A DNA stretch of 13,494 nucleotides from Xanthocytophaga sp031424975 (GTDB lineage: Bacteria; Bacteroidota; Bacteroidia; Cytophagales; 172606-1), in assembly GCA_031424975.1 (NCBI GenBank), contig JANPIL010000089.1, positions 1 to 13,494 of the forward strand, written 5' to 3'. Numbering within the stretch: position 1 is the first letter of the stretch; every line of letters begins with the position of its first letter. Shown here in pieces: positions 7,428-12,759 of the stretch. The translations under genes were made by a program, and so were the position numbers. The notes under the pieces are model-generated. The model did not search any database. It saw only the letters and a list, made by a program, of their open reading frames with translations, and was not told where the DNA came from.

Positions 7428-7434
7428 ACGGGCT

Positions 7435-7466
7435 GGGTTTGGCGTTTTTGAAAGATACTGTTTTCC
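7435..7466 (+). repeat. 32-nt spaced motif, copy F
   Basis: Plus-strand GGGTTTG, GCG, TTTT, TGAA, AG, ATACTGTTTT, CC. It starts 8 nt after the YbjN-like stop codon and ends 33 nt before the bcp start. Confidence 0.9.
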
Positions 7467-7499
7467 GGCCATGTCACTTCACAAAACCACCCCGCAAAA

Positions 7500-7949
7500 A
7501 TGCAACTGAACATTGGCGATACCGCCCCCGATTTTGAAAGCCGAGACCAAGACGGCAATCCAATCCGCTTGTCTGATTACAAGGGACGCAAAATCCTGCT
7601 TTACTTTTATCCGAAAGACGATACTTCGGGTTGCACCGCCCAAGCCTGCAACCTGAAAGAAAACCTGCCGGCACTGGAAAAGGCCGGTTACCAAACCATT
7701 GGCGTGAGCGTGGACGATGAAAAATCGCACCGCAAGTTCATCGGGAAATACAACCTCAAATTCCCGCTCGTGGCCGACACCGACAAAAGCGTGGTGCAAC
7801 TGTACGGCGTTTGGCAGGAAAAAAGCATGTACGGCAAAAAATACATGGGAACCGTGCGCACCACTTTCGTGATAGACGAAAACGGCACCATCACCGACAT
7901 CATCAGCAAGGTGGACACTAAAAACCACACCGCGCAGGTGTTGAAATAG
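7500..7949 (+). CDS. bcp: Thioredoxin-dependent peroxiredoxin, Bcp/PrxQ type
   Basis: A 149-residue cytoplasmic peroxiredoxin of normal family length that reduces hydrogen peroxide and organic hydroperoxides, recycled by thioredoxin. The active-site segment PKDDTSGCTAQAC gives the peroxidatic Cys45 and, five residues on, Cys50 at the resolving position of the atypical two-Cys Bcp class. Pro38, Thr42 and Arg120 (in GTVRTTFVID) complete the expected active site. The usual TPGC is TSGC here. The opening MQLNIGDTAPDFES and the segment FPLVADTDKSVVQLYGVW are standard. The gene is bracketed by two inward-facing copies of the 32-nt motif (7435-7466 and 7965-7996) and ends at a strong terminator hairpin. 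Confidence 0.96.
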   Translation: MQLNIGDTAPDFESRDQDGNPIRLSDYKGRKILLYFYPKDDTSGCTAQACNLKENLPALEKAGYQTIGVSVDDEKSHRKFIGKYNLKFPLVADTDKSVVQLYGVWQEKSMYGKKYMGTVRTTFVIDENGTITDIISKVDTKNHTAQVLK

Positions 7950-7964
7950 GAGTGGCCGTGCGTG

Positions 7965-7996
7965 CCAAAATAGTATGTTTTAAAATCGACAAACCC
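7965..7996 (-). repeat. 32-nt spaced motif, copy G
   Basis: Minus-strand GGGTTTG, TCG, ATTT, TAAA, AC, ATACTATTTT, GG. It starts 16 nt past the bcp stop and, with copy F, brackets the gene in inverted orientation. Confidence 0.9.
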
Positions 7997-8017
7997 GCCT
8001 GAAAGACCCCACCCCAA

Positions 8018-8045
8018 CCCCTCCCCGCAAGGGAGGGGCTTTTTC
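8018..8045 (+). terminator. Terminator of bcp
   Basis: Stem CCCCTCCC/GGGAGGGG (8018-8025 with 8031-8038), loop CGCAA, then C and five T, about 70 nt past the bcp stop. Confidence 0.8.
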
Positions 8046-8059
8046 TTTCGTTTTTTTCA

Positions 8060-8080
8060 CCCCTCTCAGCAGGAGAGGGG
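8060..8080. repeat. CCCCTCTC palindrome
   Basis: CCCCTCTC (8060-8067) pairs with GAGAGGGG (8073-8080), loop AGCAG. It stands between the convergent bcp and DUF1772-like genes but no T-run follows on either strand, so it looks like a repeat rather than a terminator. Confidence 0.55.
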
Positions 8081-8096
8081 CCGGGGGTGAGGTTCC

Positions 8097-8537
8097 CTAT
8101 TTTTTCAGGTATGCCAAGTACGCCACAATTCCCAGACGCATTGTCCACGCGCAGGTGCGCAGCCAGTTGGTTGCCACTAATTTCTGGATTACGGCGGCAT
8201 TGAAACCGCTGACGGCCAGTTGGTTGTGGATTGGCACGGAAACCAGGCCGGTTACCGCCCAGATGAAAACCGTCAGCGCGGCGGCGGTGTAGTTGAGTCC
8301 CTTTTGCAGCGGATTATCAAATTTCAGCGTCAGCATCAGGCACGAACACAGCAACTCCAGCAGCATCGGCAGCATGACTATTTTTCCGGTTGTGGCCAAG
8401 TGCGCCTGGTGGAAGGCCGGAAACTGGCCGGGCGGCACTTTCTGGAAAATCGGGTAATGCACAACCTGCACGAACCAAATCAGGCCGGCCATAAATGCGG
8501 TGACAACCAGCGTGGTGGCTGGCAGGAAATCTTTCAT
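8097..8537 (-). CDS. Four-helix integral membrane protein, DUF1772-like
   Basis: A 146-residue protein with four likely membrane segments (about 7-26, 52-72, 83-103 and 128-144). Conserved-looking polar positions sit at the membrane edges: WFVQVVHYPIF (His27), a following HQAHLATTG (His43, His46), PIHNQL (His104) and TNWLRTCAWTMR. This pattern, especially VHYPxF after helix 1 and NWxRTxxW before helix 4, is what I recall for DUF1772/anthrone-oxygenase-like small membrane proteins; bacterial members are mostly uncharacterised. I chose the ATG at 8537; an ATG at 8561 would add eight residues and has GGAGG three bases ahead of it. The open frame continues to 8717 but overlaps the repeat insert and the sigma gene. 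It is divergent from the sigma-factor gene and could share a control region with it. Confidence 0.7.
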   Translation of the reverse strand: MKDFLPATTLVVTAFMAGLIWFVQVVHYPIFQKVPPGQFPAFHQAHLATTGKIVMLPMLLELLCSCLMLTLKFDNPLQKGLNYTAAALTVFIWAVTGLVSVPIHNQLAVSGFNAAVIQKLVATNWLRTCAWTMRLGIVAYLAYLKK

Positions 8538-8582
8538 CGGAAAGTCGTTTTGTTGAAGCATCGGCCTCCGGTTATTGCCGGT

Positions 8583-8638
8583 GGGTTTGGGTGTTTTGAA
8601 AGCTGAAAGCCCCGTCTTTAGCGGGGATACTATTTTCC
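8583..8638 (+). repeat. 32-nt spaced motif split by a 24-nt hairpin, copy H
   Basis: Plus-strand GGGTTTG, GGT, GTTT, TGAA, AG, then a 24-nt insert (8603-8626), then ATACTATTTTCC. Removing the insert gives exactly 32 nt. It occupies most of the gap between the divergent DUF1772-like and sigma-factor genes. Confidence 0.87.
8603..8626. repeat. 24-nt hairpin insert in motif copy H
   Basis: Contains CCCCG, TCTTTAG, CGGGG. It separates AG from ATACTATTTT in copy H, a site three bases from the insertion point used in copy N. Confidence 0.8.
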
Positions 8639-8659
8639 ATGGCGGCTTTGGATTAAACC

Positions 8660-9241
8660 TTGGCCGCGCAGCCGCATCCAACCGACAAAGCCCCGCCGAA
8701 CTTGGAAGACGAAGCACTTTTGGCCAAATTTCGGCATCCCGACACTAAAAACTACGCTTTCAACCTGCTGGTTCGCAAATACCAGCAGAAAGTGTACGGC
8801 CATATCCGGAAAATGGTGGTTGACCATGACGATGCCAATGATTTGACGCAGGAAACCTTTGTCAAGGTGTGGAACAACTTGGAAACCTTCCGGGCTGATT
8901 CGCAGCTATTTACGTGGATTTACCGCATCGCCACCAACGAATGCCTGGGCTTTTTGAAAAAGAAACGCCGCCGCTTTTTCCTGCCCATCAATGATGTGGC
9001 CGCCGAACTGGCGGGCAAACTGGACGAGGGCGCGCACATTACCGGCGACGAAATCCAACTCAAGTTGCAGAAAGCCATCCTGAAACTGCCCGACAAGCAG
9101 CGGTTGGTGTTCAACATGAAATATTTCGACGAGTTGAAATACGAGGAGATGTCCGCAATATTGGGCACATCCGTTGGCGCATTAAAGGCTTCGTATCATT
9201 TGGCTGTGAAAAAAATAGAGGCATCCGTGAACAACGATTAA
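8660..9241 (+). CDS. ECF RNA polymerase sigma factor (sigma-70 family)
   Basis: A 193-residue sigma factor. Region 2 spans about residues 32-104 and carries the expected DHDDANDLTQETFVKVWNNL and SQLFTWIYRIATNECL segments; region 4 spans about 132-190, with LPDKQRLVFNMKYFDELKYEEMS leading to a helix-turn-helix (ILGTSVGALKASYHLAVKKIE). A basic KKKRRR stretch (100-105) ends region 2. There is no ATG start: the first usable codon is TTG at 8660, just after an in-frame TAA at 8654, and a second TTG at 8702 would give an N-terminus of the length I expect for relatives. An ATG at 8639 in the same frame is cut off by that TAA. It begins a run of three same-strand genes with gaps of 56 and 38 nt, probably an operon with its regulator and sensor. 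Confidence 0.92.
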   Translation: MAAQPHPTDKAPPNLEDEALLAKFRHPDTKNYAFNLLVRKYQQKVYGHIRKMVVDHDDANDLTQETFVKVWNNLETFRADSQLFTWIYRIATNECLGFLKKKRRRFFLPINDVAAELAGKLDEGAHITGDEIQLKLQKAILKLPDKQRLVFNMKYFDELKYEEMSAILGTSVGALKASYHLAVKKIEASVNND

Positions 9242-9297
9242 ACTTTTGCCCGTGGAACTTGTCAAACCTTTCTGATAACCACCACCTTACACATACG

Positions 9298-9726
9298 ATG
9301 GAAAAAAAACACATAAAACTGGAAGAACTGGAACGCAAAACGGTGTTCCAAACGCCGGAAAACTACTTTGACGGGTTGCCTTCGGCGATTCAGAAAAGAA
9401 TACAGACTCAAAGCGCGGCGAAAAGTTGGCTGCCGGTGGCTTGGGTGCGGGTGGGCGTGTCGCTGGCCAGTGTGTTGTTGGTGGTAATGGCCGGGTTTGG
9501 GCTTTTCAAAACATACTATTCTGGTAGCCAGCCCGGTGCGAATATTTCCAAGGTTTCCGAGCAGGAAATAGTCGAATACTTGCAGCAGTCCAATATCTCG
9601 CCCGACGACCTGATGGATGTGGCGGTGGGGGAGCGGCTGGAACTCCGCAATTCACTGCTCCACGGCACTCCCGAAGAATCCATTCTGGAAGAAATGGACG
9701 AATATTCCGTTGAGGAATCCATTTGA
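9298..9726 (+). CDS. Single-pass membrane protein, candidate anti-sigma factor
   Basis: A 142-residue protein. Residues 1-45 are charged and start with a helix leading into VFQTPENYFDGLPSAIQKRI; the 'PxxYFxxLPxxI' pattern is common in small proteins next to Bacteroidota ECF sigma genes. One membrane segment follows (about 46-70, PVAWVRVGVSLASVLLVVMAG), then a roughly 70-residue acidic tail ending in EEMDEYSVEESI. By the positive-inside rule the N-terminus should be cytoplasmic and the tail periplasmic. Its place between a sigma gene and a CpxP-like gene makes a sigma-binding role plausible, but there is no recognisable zinc anti-sigma motif. The ATG at 9298 is preferred to a TTG at 9259. Codons 66-76 (GFGLFKTYYSG) are encoded by a near-consensus 32-nt motif lying at the end of the membrane helix. 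Confidence 0.72.
   Translation: MEKKHIKLEELERKTVFQTPENYFDGLPSAIQKRIQTQSAAKSWLPVAWVRVGVSLASVLLVVMAGFGLFKTYYSGSQPGANISKVSEQEIVEYLQQSNISPDDLMDVAVGERLELRNSLLHGTPEESILEEMDEYSVEESI
9493..9524 (+). repeat. 32-nt spaced motif inside the candidate anti-sigma gene, copy I
   Basis: Plus-strand GGGTTTG, GGC, TTTT, CAAA, AC, ATACTATTCT, GG: the best coding-region copy, with one core mismatch. It encodes the end of the membrane helix (AGFGLFKTYYSG). Confidence 0.88.
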
Positions 9727-9764
9727 TTTTTATCTGTACAACCTGATTTTACTGAAAGATATCC

Positions 9765-10241
9765 ATGCAAAAGATTTTGAAAAAACCGGCCATTTTACTG
9801 TTCGTGTTGCTGGTTGCCGGTGCAACCCGGGTGTTTGCCCAAGCCGAAGAGGAAGACGGGCCGGTTGCCGAACGCATCAAAAGCGCCAAAATCGGGCTGA
9901 TTACCACGCGCCTGAACCTGACCGCCGACCAGTCCAAACAGTTCTGGCCCGTGTACGAAGCCTACGAAACGGATCGTAAAAAAATCCGCGTGCAAATGCG
10001 CCGGTTACGCGTCAATTCGGTGCCGTCTGCCGCCACCGACGATGAAATTCGCAAGGACCTGAAAGAATTGCTGAACCTGCGTCAAAAAGAGGTGGATGCC
10101 GAAAAGGAGTACGTGGGCAGGTTCCTGAAAGTGATTTCGCCCCGCCAAGTGGCCGAACTCTACAAGTCGGAAAAGGAATTCAACCGGATGCTGCTACAGG
10201 AACTGCGCGAACGGCGGGCTGTGAGAAAAGGGGGTCGCTAA
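9765..10241 (+). CDS. Periplasmic Spy/CpxP-like helical protein
   Basis: A 158-residue protein with a Sec signal peptide (cut after VFA, residue 25) and an otherwise all-helical, highly charged mature part. The core LNLTADQSKQFWPVYEAYETDRKKIR (50-75) matches the 'LTxxQxxxFxPxYxxYxxxRxxIR' hairpin of the Spy/CpxP/ZraP superfamily as found in Bacteroidota, followed by a second long helix (94-150) and a basic tail. Relatives act as periplasmic chaperones or as sensor subunits of envelope-stress systems; the CnrX protein of the CnrYXH sigma/anti-sigma system belongs to the same fold. The gene sits 38 nt after the candidate anti-sigma gene. The next gene has its own promoter and terminator in between, so this is probably the last gene of the operon. 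No metal-binding His cluster is visible. Confidence 0.75.
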   Translation: MQKILKKPAILLFVLLVAGATRVFAQAEEEDGPVAERIKSAKIGLITTRLNLTADQSKQFWPVYEAYETDRKKIRVQMRRLRVNSVPSAATDDEIRKDLKELLNLRQKEVDAEKEYVGRFLKVISPRQVAELYKSEKEFNRMLLQELRERRAVRKGGR

Positions 10242-10276
10242 AAGGGTGGGTAAACGCAAAAACGGCGGTTTCCAGC

Positions 10277-10356
10277 CTACGATTTATGGTTCGTAGCCCA
10301 CGGTTTCAACCGTGGGAAAACAATACACTGGTGTTTCTTCAGTCGTTTCAACGACT
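10277..10356. repeat. Cluster of three REP-like hairpins
   Basis: CTACGA/TCGTAG (10277-10296), CCCACGGT-TTCA-ACCGTGGG (10297-10316) and AGTCGTT-TC-AACGACT (10341-10356). The last two share a GTTTCAAC centre. Such palindromes are known in Bacteroidota, often linked to REP-associated tyrosine transposases; none is encoded in this window. Confidence 0.65.
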
Positions 10357-10398
10357 TTGGCAAGTCCGGTTTCTGAGACCCGCCCGGAAACGGCAAAT

Positions 10399-10429
10399 CC
10401 CCGCAAGCATTTGACTTTGCGGGGTTTTT
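10399..10429 (+). terminator. Terminator of the sigma operon
   Basis: Stem CCCCGCAA/TTGCGGGG (10399-10406 with 10417-10424) with a 10-nt loop runs straight into five T. It ends the operon about 160 nt past the last stop and overlaps the ggt promoter. Confidence 0.75.
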
Positions 10430-10440
10430 ATTTATCTTTC
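10410..10440 (+). promoter_or_regulatory. Bacteroidota-type promoter of ggt
   Basis: TTTG (10410-10413), 19 nt, then TATCTTTC (10433-10440) matches the primary sigma consensus of the phylum (TTTG-N19-21-TAnnTTTG) with one mismatch. Transcription would start near 10447, about 20 nt ahead of the ATG at 10468. The -33 box lies in the loop of the preceding terminator. Confidence 0.65.
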
Positions 10441-10467
10441 TAAGCCAATCCTAACCAAACAAAACCC

Positions 10468-12162
10468 ATGAAAAACGTTTATCGGATAGCCTGCCTTTCC
10501 GCTTTTGCGGGGATACTATTTTTCCAATCTGCCACTGCCCAGCGGGTCAAGGGCGTGACCGCCAGACACGCGATGGTGGTTTCGGCGCATCCCGAAGCCT
10601 CGCGCGTGGGCGTGGAAATCATGAAACGAGGCGGCAATGCCGTGGATGCCGCCGTGGCCGTGCAGTTTGCGCTGGCCGTGGTGTTTCCGGTGGCCGGCAA
10701 TATTGGCGGCGGCGGCTTTATGGTGTATCGCAAAGCCGACGGCACCTGCCTCACGCTTGACTACCGCGAAAAGGCTCCGGCGGCGGCATTCGAAACCATG
10801 TACCAGGATTCGGCGGGCAATGTGGTGCAGGGCCTGAGTGTGAACGGACATTTGGCATCGGGCGTGCCGGGTGCGGTGGATGGCATGTTGGAGGCGCACA
10901 AAAAAGCCGGGACACTACCTTGGCGCGATTTGGTGCAGCCCGCCGTGGACTTAGCCCGCAACGGCGTGATCCTGACCGAAAAGGAGGCCAACGGACTGAA
11001 CAATGCCAAGCCTAACTTCCTGAAATACAACACGCACACGCCCTACCTGACGCGTGAAAAGCCGTGGCAGCGCGGCGATACGCTGTTCCATCCGGCATTG
11101 GCGGCTACCCTCGAACGCATCCGCGACCAAGGCCGCGAAGGTTTTTACAGCGGCCCAACCGCCGATATGATTGTGCGCGAAATGCAGACCGCCAAAGGCA
11201 TCATCACGCACGAAGATTTGAAAAACTACCATGCCGCTTGGCGCGAACCCATGTTTGGCGATTACAAGGGCTACAAAATAATTTCCATGCCGCCGCCGTC
11301 GAGTGGGGGAGTGGCCTTGATGCAACTGCTGAAAATGGTGGAGAAAACCGACCTGCGAAAATGGGGCTGGCAGCAGCCGAATACTGTACACTGGATGGCC
11401 GAATGCGAACGCCGCGTATATGCCGACCGCGCCACGCACCTCGGCGACCCGGATTTTTATAAGGTGCCGGTAGCTGATTTATTAAAGGAAAACTACTTGC
11501 AAGAACGCCTGCAAACCATTGACTTGCAGAAAGCCACGCCCTCCGCCGACATCAAGGCCGGTGCGTTTGCCCGCCACGAAAGCGACCAGACCACGCATTT
11601 CTCCATTGTGGATGCCAATGGCAATGCCGTTTCCATCACCACTACGCTCAATGGCGGCTACGGCTCGAAAGTGGTGGTGCGTGAGGCCGGTTTCCTGCTC
11701 AATAACGAAATGGACGATTTTAGCGTGAAAGCGGGTGTGCCCAACATTTATGGCGTAATCGGCGGCGTTGCCAATGCCATCCAGCCCGGCAAACGGATGC
11801 TGTCGTCCATGACCCCGACCATTGTAGAACGCAAAGGCAAGCTGTACATGGTTGTCGGCACGCCGGGCGGTTCCACTATCATCACTTCCGTGTTCCAGAA
11901 TATCCTGAACGTGCTCGAACACCGCATGACCATGCAGCAGGCCGTGAGTGCCAAGCGGTTCCACCACCAATGGCTGCCCGATGCCATCGTTGCCGAGAAA
12001 GACGCGTTCAGCCCGGAAACGCGCCAAGCCTTGGAAGCCAAAGGCCACAAGATTACCGAAGTGGGAGGCATTGGCCGCGTGGATGCGGTTCTGATCCGCA
12101 GAAAGCACAAGCTCGAAGGCGGTGCCGACCCGCGCGGCGATGACAAGGCGATGGGATATTAA
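10468..12162 (+). CDS. ggt: Gamma-glutamyltransferase (gamma-glutamyltranspeptidase)
   Basis: A 564-residue secreted N-terminal-nucleophile hydrolase that cleaves glutathione and other gamma-glutamyl compounds and can transfer the glutamyl group to amino acids or peptides. A Sec signal (cut near ATA/Q25) sends it to the periplasm. The precursor should self-cleave ahead of Thr375 in QTTHFS, giving a large and a small subunit. Known substrate-site motifs are present: DYREKAP with Arg100, NNEMDDFS (412-419), SSMTPTIV (Ser446-Ser447) and GTPGGS (467-468 glycines), as well as PPPSSGG near 276-281. Length and motif order are normal, so it should be active. The promoter at 10410-10440 gives a leader of about 20 nt and the gene ends at a terminator hairpin 16 nt after the stop. 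The signal-peptide codons for SAFAGILFFQ contain a copy of the 32-nt motif. Confidence 0.97.
   Translation: MKNVYRIACLSAFAGILFFQSATAQRVKGVTARHAMVVSAHPEASRVGVEIMKRGGNAVDAAVAVQFALAVVFPVAGNIGGGGFMVYRKADGTCLTLDYREKAPAAAFETMYQDSAGNVVQGLSVNGHLASGVPGAVDGMLEAHKKAGTLPWRDLVQPAVDLARNGVILTEKEANGLNNAKPNFLKYNTHTPYLTREKPWQRGDTLFHPALAATLERIRDQGREGFYSGPTADMIVREMQTAKGIITHEDLKNYHAAWREPMFGDYKGYKIISMPPPSSGGVALMQLLKMVEKTDLRKWGWQQPNTVHWMAECERRVYADRATHLGDPDFYKVPVADLLKENYLQERLQTIDLQKATPSADIKAGAFARHESDQTTHFSIVDANGNAVSITTTLNGGYGSKVVVREAGFLLNNEMDDFSVKAGVPNIYGVIGGVANAIQPGKRMLSSMTPTIVERKGKLYMVVGTPGGSTIITSVFQNILNVLEHRMTMQQAVSAKRFHHQWLPDAIVAEKDAFSPETRQALEAKGHKITEVGGIGRVDAVLIRRKHKLEGGADPRGDDKAMGY
10493..10524 (+). repeat. 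32-nt spaced motif inside the ggt signal-peptide region, copy J
   Basis: Plus-strand TTTC, CGC, TTTT, GCGG, GG, ATACTATTTT, TC. The leading GGG is absent but the three other blocks are in register. It encodes LSAFAGILFF. Confidence 0.72.
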
Positions 12163-12177
12163 GGAGGCCTCCCCCAA

Positions 12178-12201
12178 CCCCCTCCGAAAGAGGGGGCTTT
12201 T
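12178..12201 (+). terminator. Terminator of ggt
   Basis: Stem CCCCCTC/GAGGGGG (12178-12184 with 12190-12196), loop CGAAA, then C and four T, 16 nt after the ggt stop. Confidence 0.72.
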
Positions 12202-12209
12202 AAACAGGC

Positions 12210-12241
12210 GGGTTTGGGCATTTCAAAAGATACTGTTTTGC
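12210..12241 (+). repeat. 32-nt spaced motif, copy K
   Basis: Plus-strand GGGTTTG, GGC, ATTT, CAAA, AG, ATACTGTTTT, GC. It lies just after the ggt terminator and faces copy L across a block of three hairpins. Confidence 0.9.
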
Positions 12242-12259
12242 CTCGCATTGCAAACCGGC

Positions 12260-12383
12260 GCGGGTGATGAATGTGGATTACACCGCAGGACTTTCACCCG
12301 CATTGGTTGTCGGTGTCTTCACCGACAATGGCAGGTTTTCCATGCACGACAGTAATCCCCTTGCGGGTGTTCTCACCCGCAAG
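12260..12383. repeat. Three consecutive REP-like hairpins
   Basis: GCGGGTGA with TCACCCGC (12260-12301, long loop), TTGTCGGTG-TCTT-CACCGACAA (12307-12328) and CTTGCGGGTG-TTCT-CACCCGCAAG (12360-12383). The stems share a GGTG/CACC base next to the loop. The block lies between the inverted motif copies K and L. Confidence 0.65.
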
Positions 12384-12392
12384 CCGAAGTCC

Positions 12393-12424
12393 TGAAAATA
12401 GTATCTTTCAAAATGCCCAAACCC
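12393..12424 (-). repeat. 32-nt spaced motif, copy L
   Basis: Minus-strand GGGTTTG, GGC, ATTT, TGAA, AG, ATACTATTTT, CA. Inverted partner of copy K. Confidence 0.9.
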
Positions 12425-12441
12425 CCGGTGCGTTTTTTCAA

Positions 12442-12485
12442 GCCCTGAAAGGGCGTTATCTGCAAACACCGGGCATGGCCCGGTG
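12442..12485. repeat. Two further palindromes
   Basis: GCCCT-GAA-AGGGC (12442-12454) and CACCGGGC-ATG-GCCCGGTG (12467-12485), both perfect and without T-runs. Confidence 0.55.
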
Positions 12486-12509
12486 GAACCAAGACAGGAT
12501 TCCAATAAG

Positions 12510-12548
12510 AAAGCCGTTCCTGAAGCAGGAACGGCTTTGCTGTTTTTT
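12510..12548 (+). terminator. Strong terminator-like hairpin without an adjacent gene
   Basis: A perfect 13-bp stem (12510-12522 with 12526-12538), loop AAG, followed after four bases by six T. It lies 350 nt past the ggt stop, behind the gene's own terminator, so it either backs that up, ends an unrecognised short RNA or is a palindromic repeat. Confidence 0.6.
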
Positions 12549-12591
12549 CTGAGCAGAGTCTTTAGTATCGGTATTTGTTTTTTGAATTGTC

Positions 12592-12623
12592 GGGTTTGGG
12601 CTTTTCCGGAGATACTATTTTCC
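12592..12623 (+). repeat. 32-nt spaced motif, copy M
   Basis: Plus-strand GGGTTTG, GGC, TTTT, CCGG, AG, ATACTATTTT, CC. It lies 137 nt ahead of the DUF4349 gene. Confidence 0.9.
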
Positions 12624-12759
12624 GGCGAATTAACGCGTTATTCAATCGTTAGTGCGCATCTGTGCAAAAGGTAAACACGGGCCGGGATGTTTTTTTTAAG
12701 GAATATCCGCAAGGGTTACCTTTCGCACTGGGCGTATTAATATTAAAACCCCATCAGCC

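Larger units (their letters stand above)
12163..12759. other. Hairpin-rich intergenic region before the DUF4349 gene
   Basis: Holds the ggt terminator, motif copies K, L and M, five palindromes, the strong hairpin at 12510-12548, and an inverted pair GCAAAAGGTAAAC (12664-12676) and GGGTTACCTTTCGC (12713-12726) that may control the next gene. No open frame looks coding. Confidence 0.6.

Noticed and set aside
7620..7630. GATACTTC in bcp as another motif copy
   Set aside because: Only the GATACT core matches; TTTG and TTTT are not at the required distances.
10297..10356. Riboswitch or small RNA ahead of ggt
   Set aside because: The stems are simple palindromes of a known dispersed type and lie upstream of the predicted ggt start site.
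12260..12485. CRISPR array
   Set aside because: The hairpins are different sequences at irregular distances; there is no constant repeat or spacer length and no cas gene.
12563..12569. AGTATCG as a minus-strand motif copy
   Set aside because: The core continues as GATACTAAAG and no left blocks are present.
62..12623. Reading the 32-nt motif as an ordinary sigma-A promoter
   Set aside because: TTTG is followed after 17 nt by TATTTT(G), not TAnnTTTG at 19-21 nt; the last G is not conserved, and copies occur antisense in genes and between convergent genes. A promoter role for copies B and F only is still possible.
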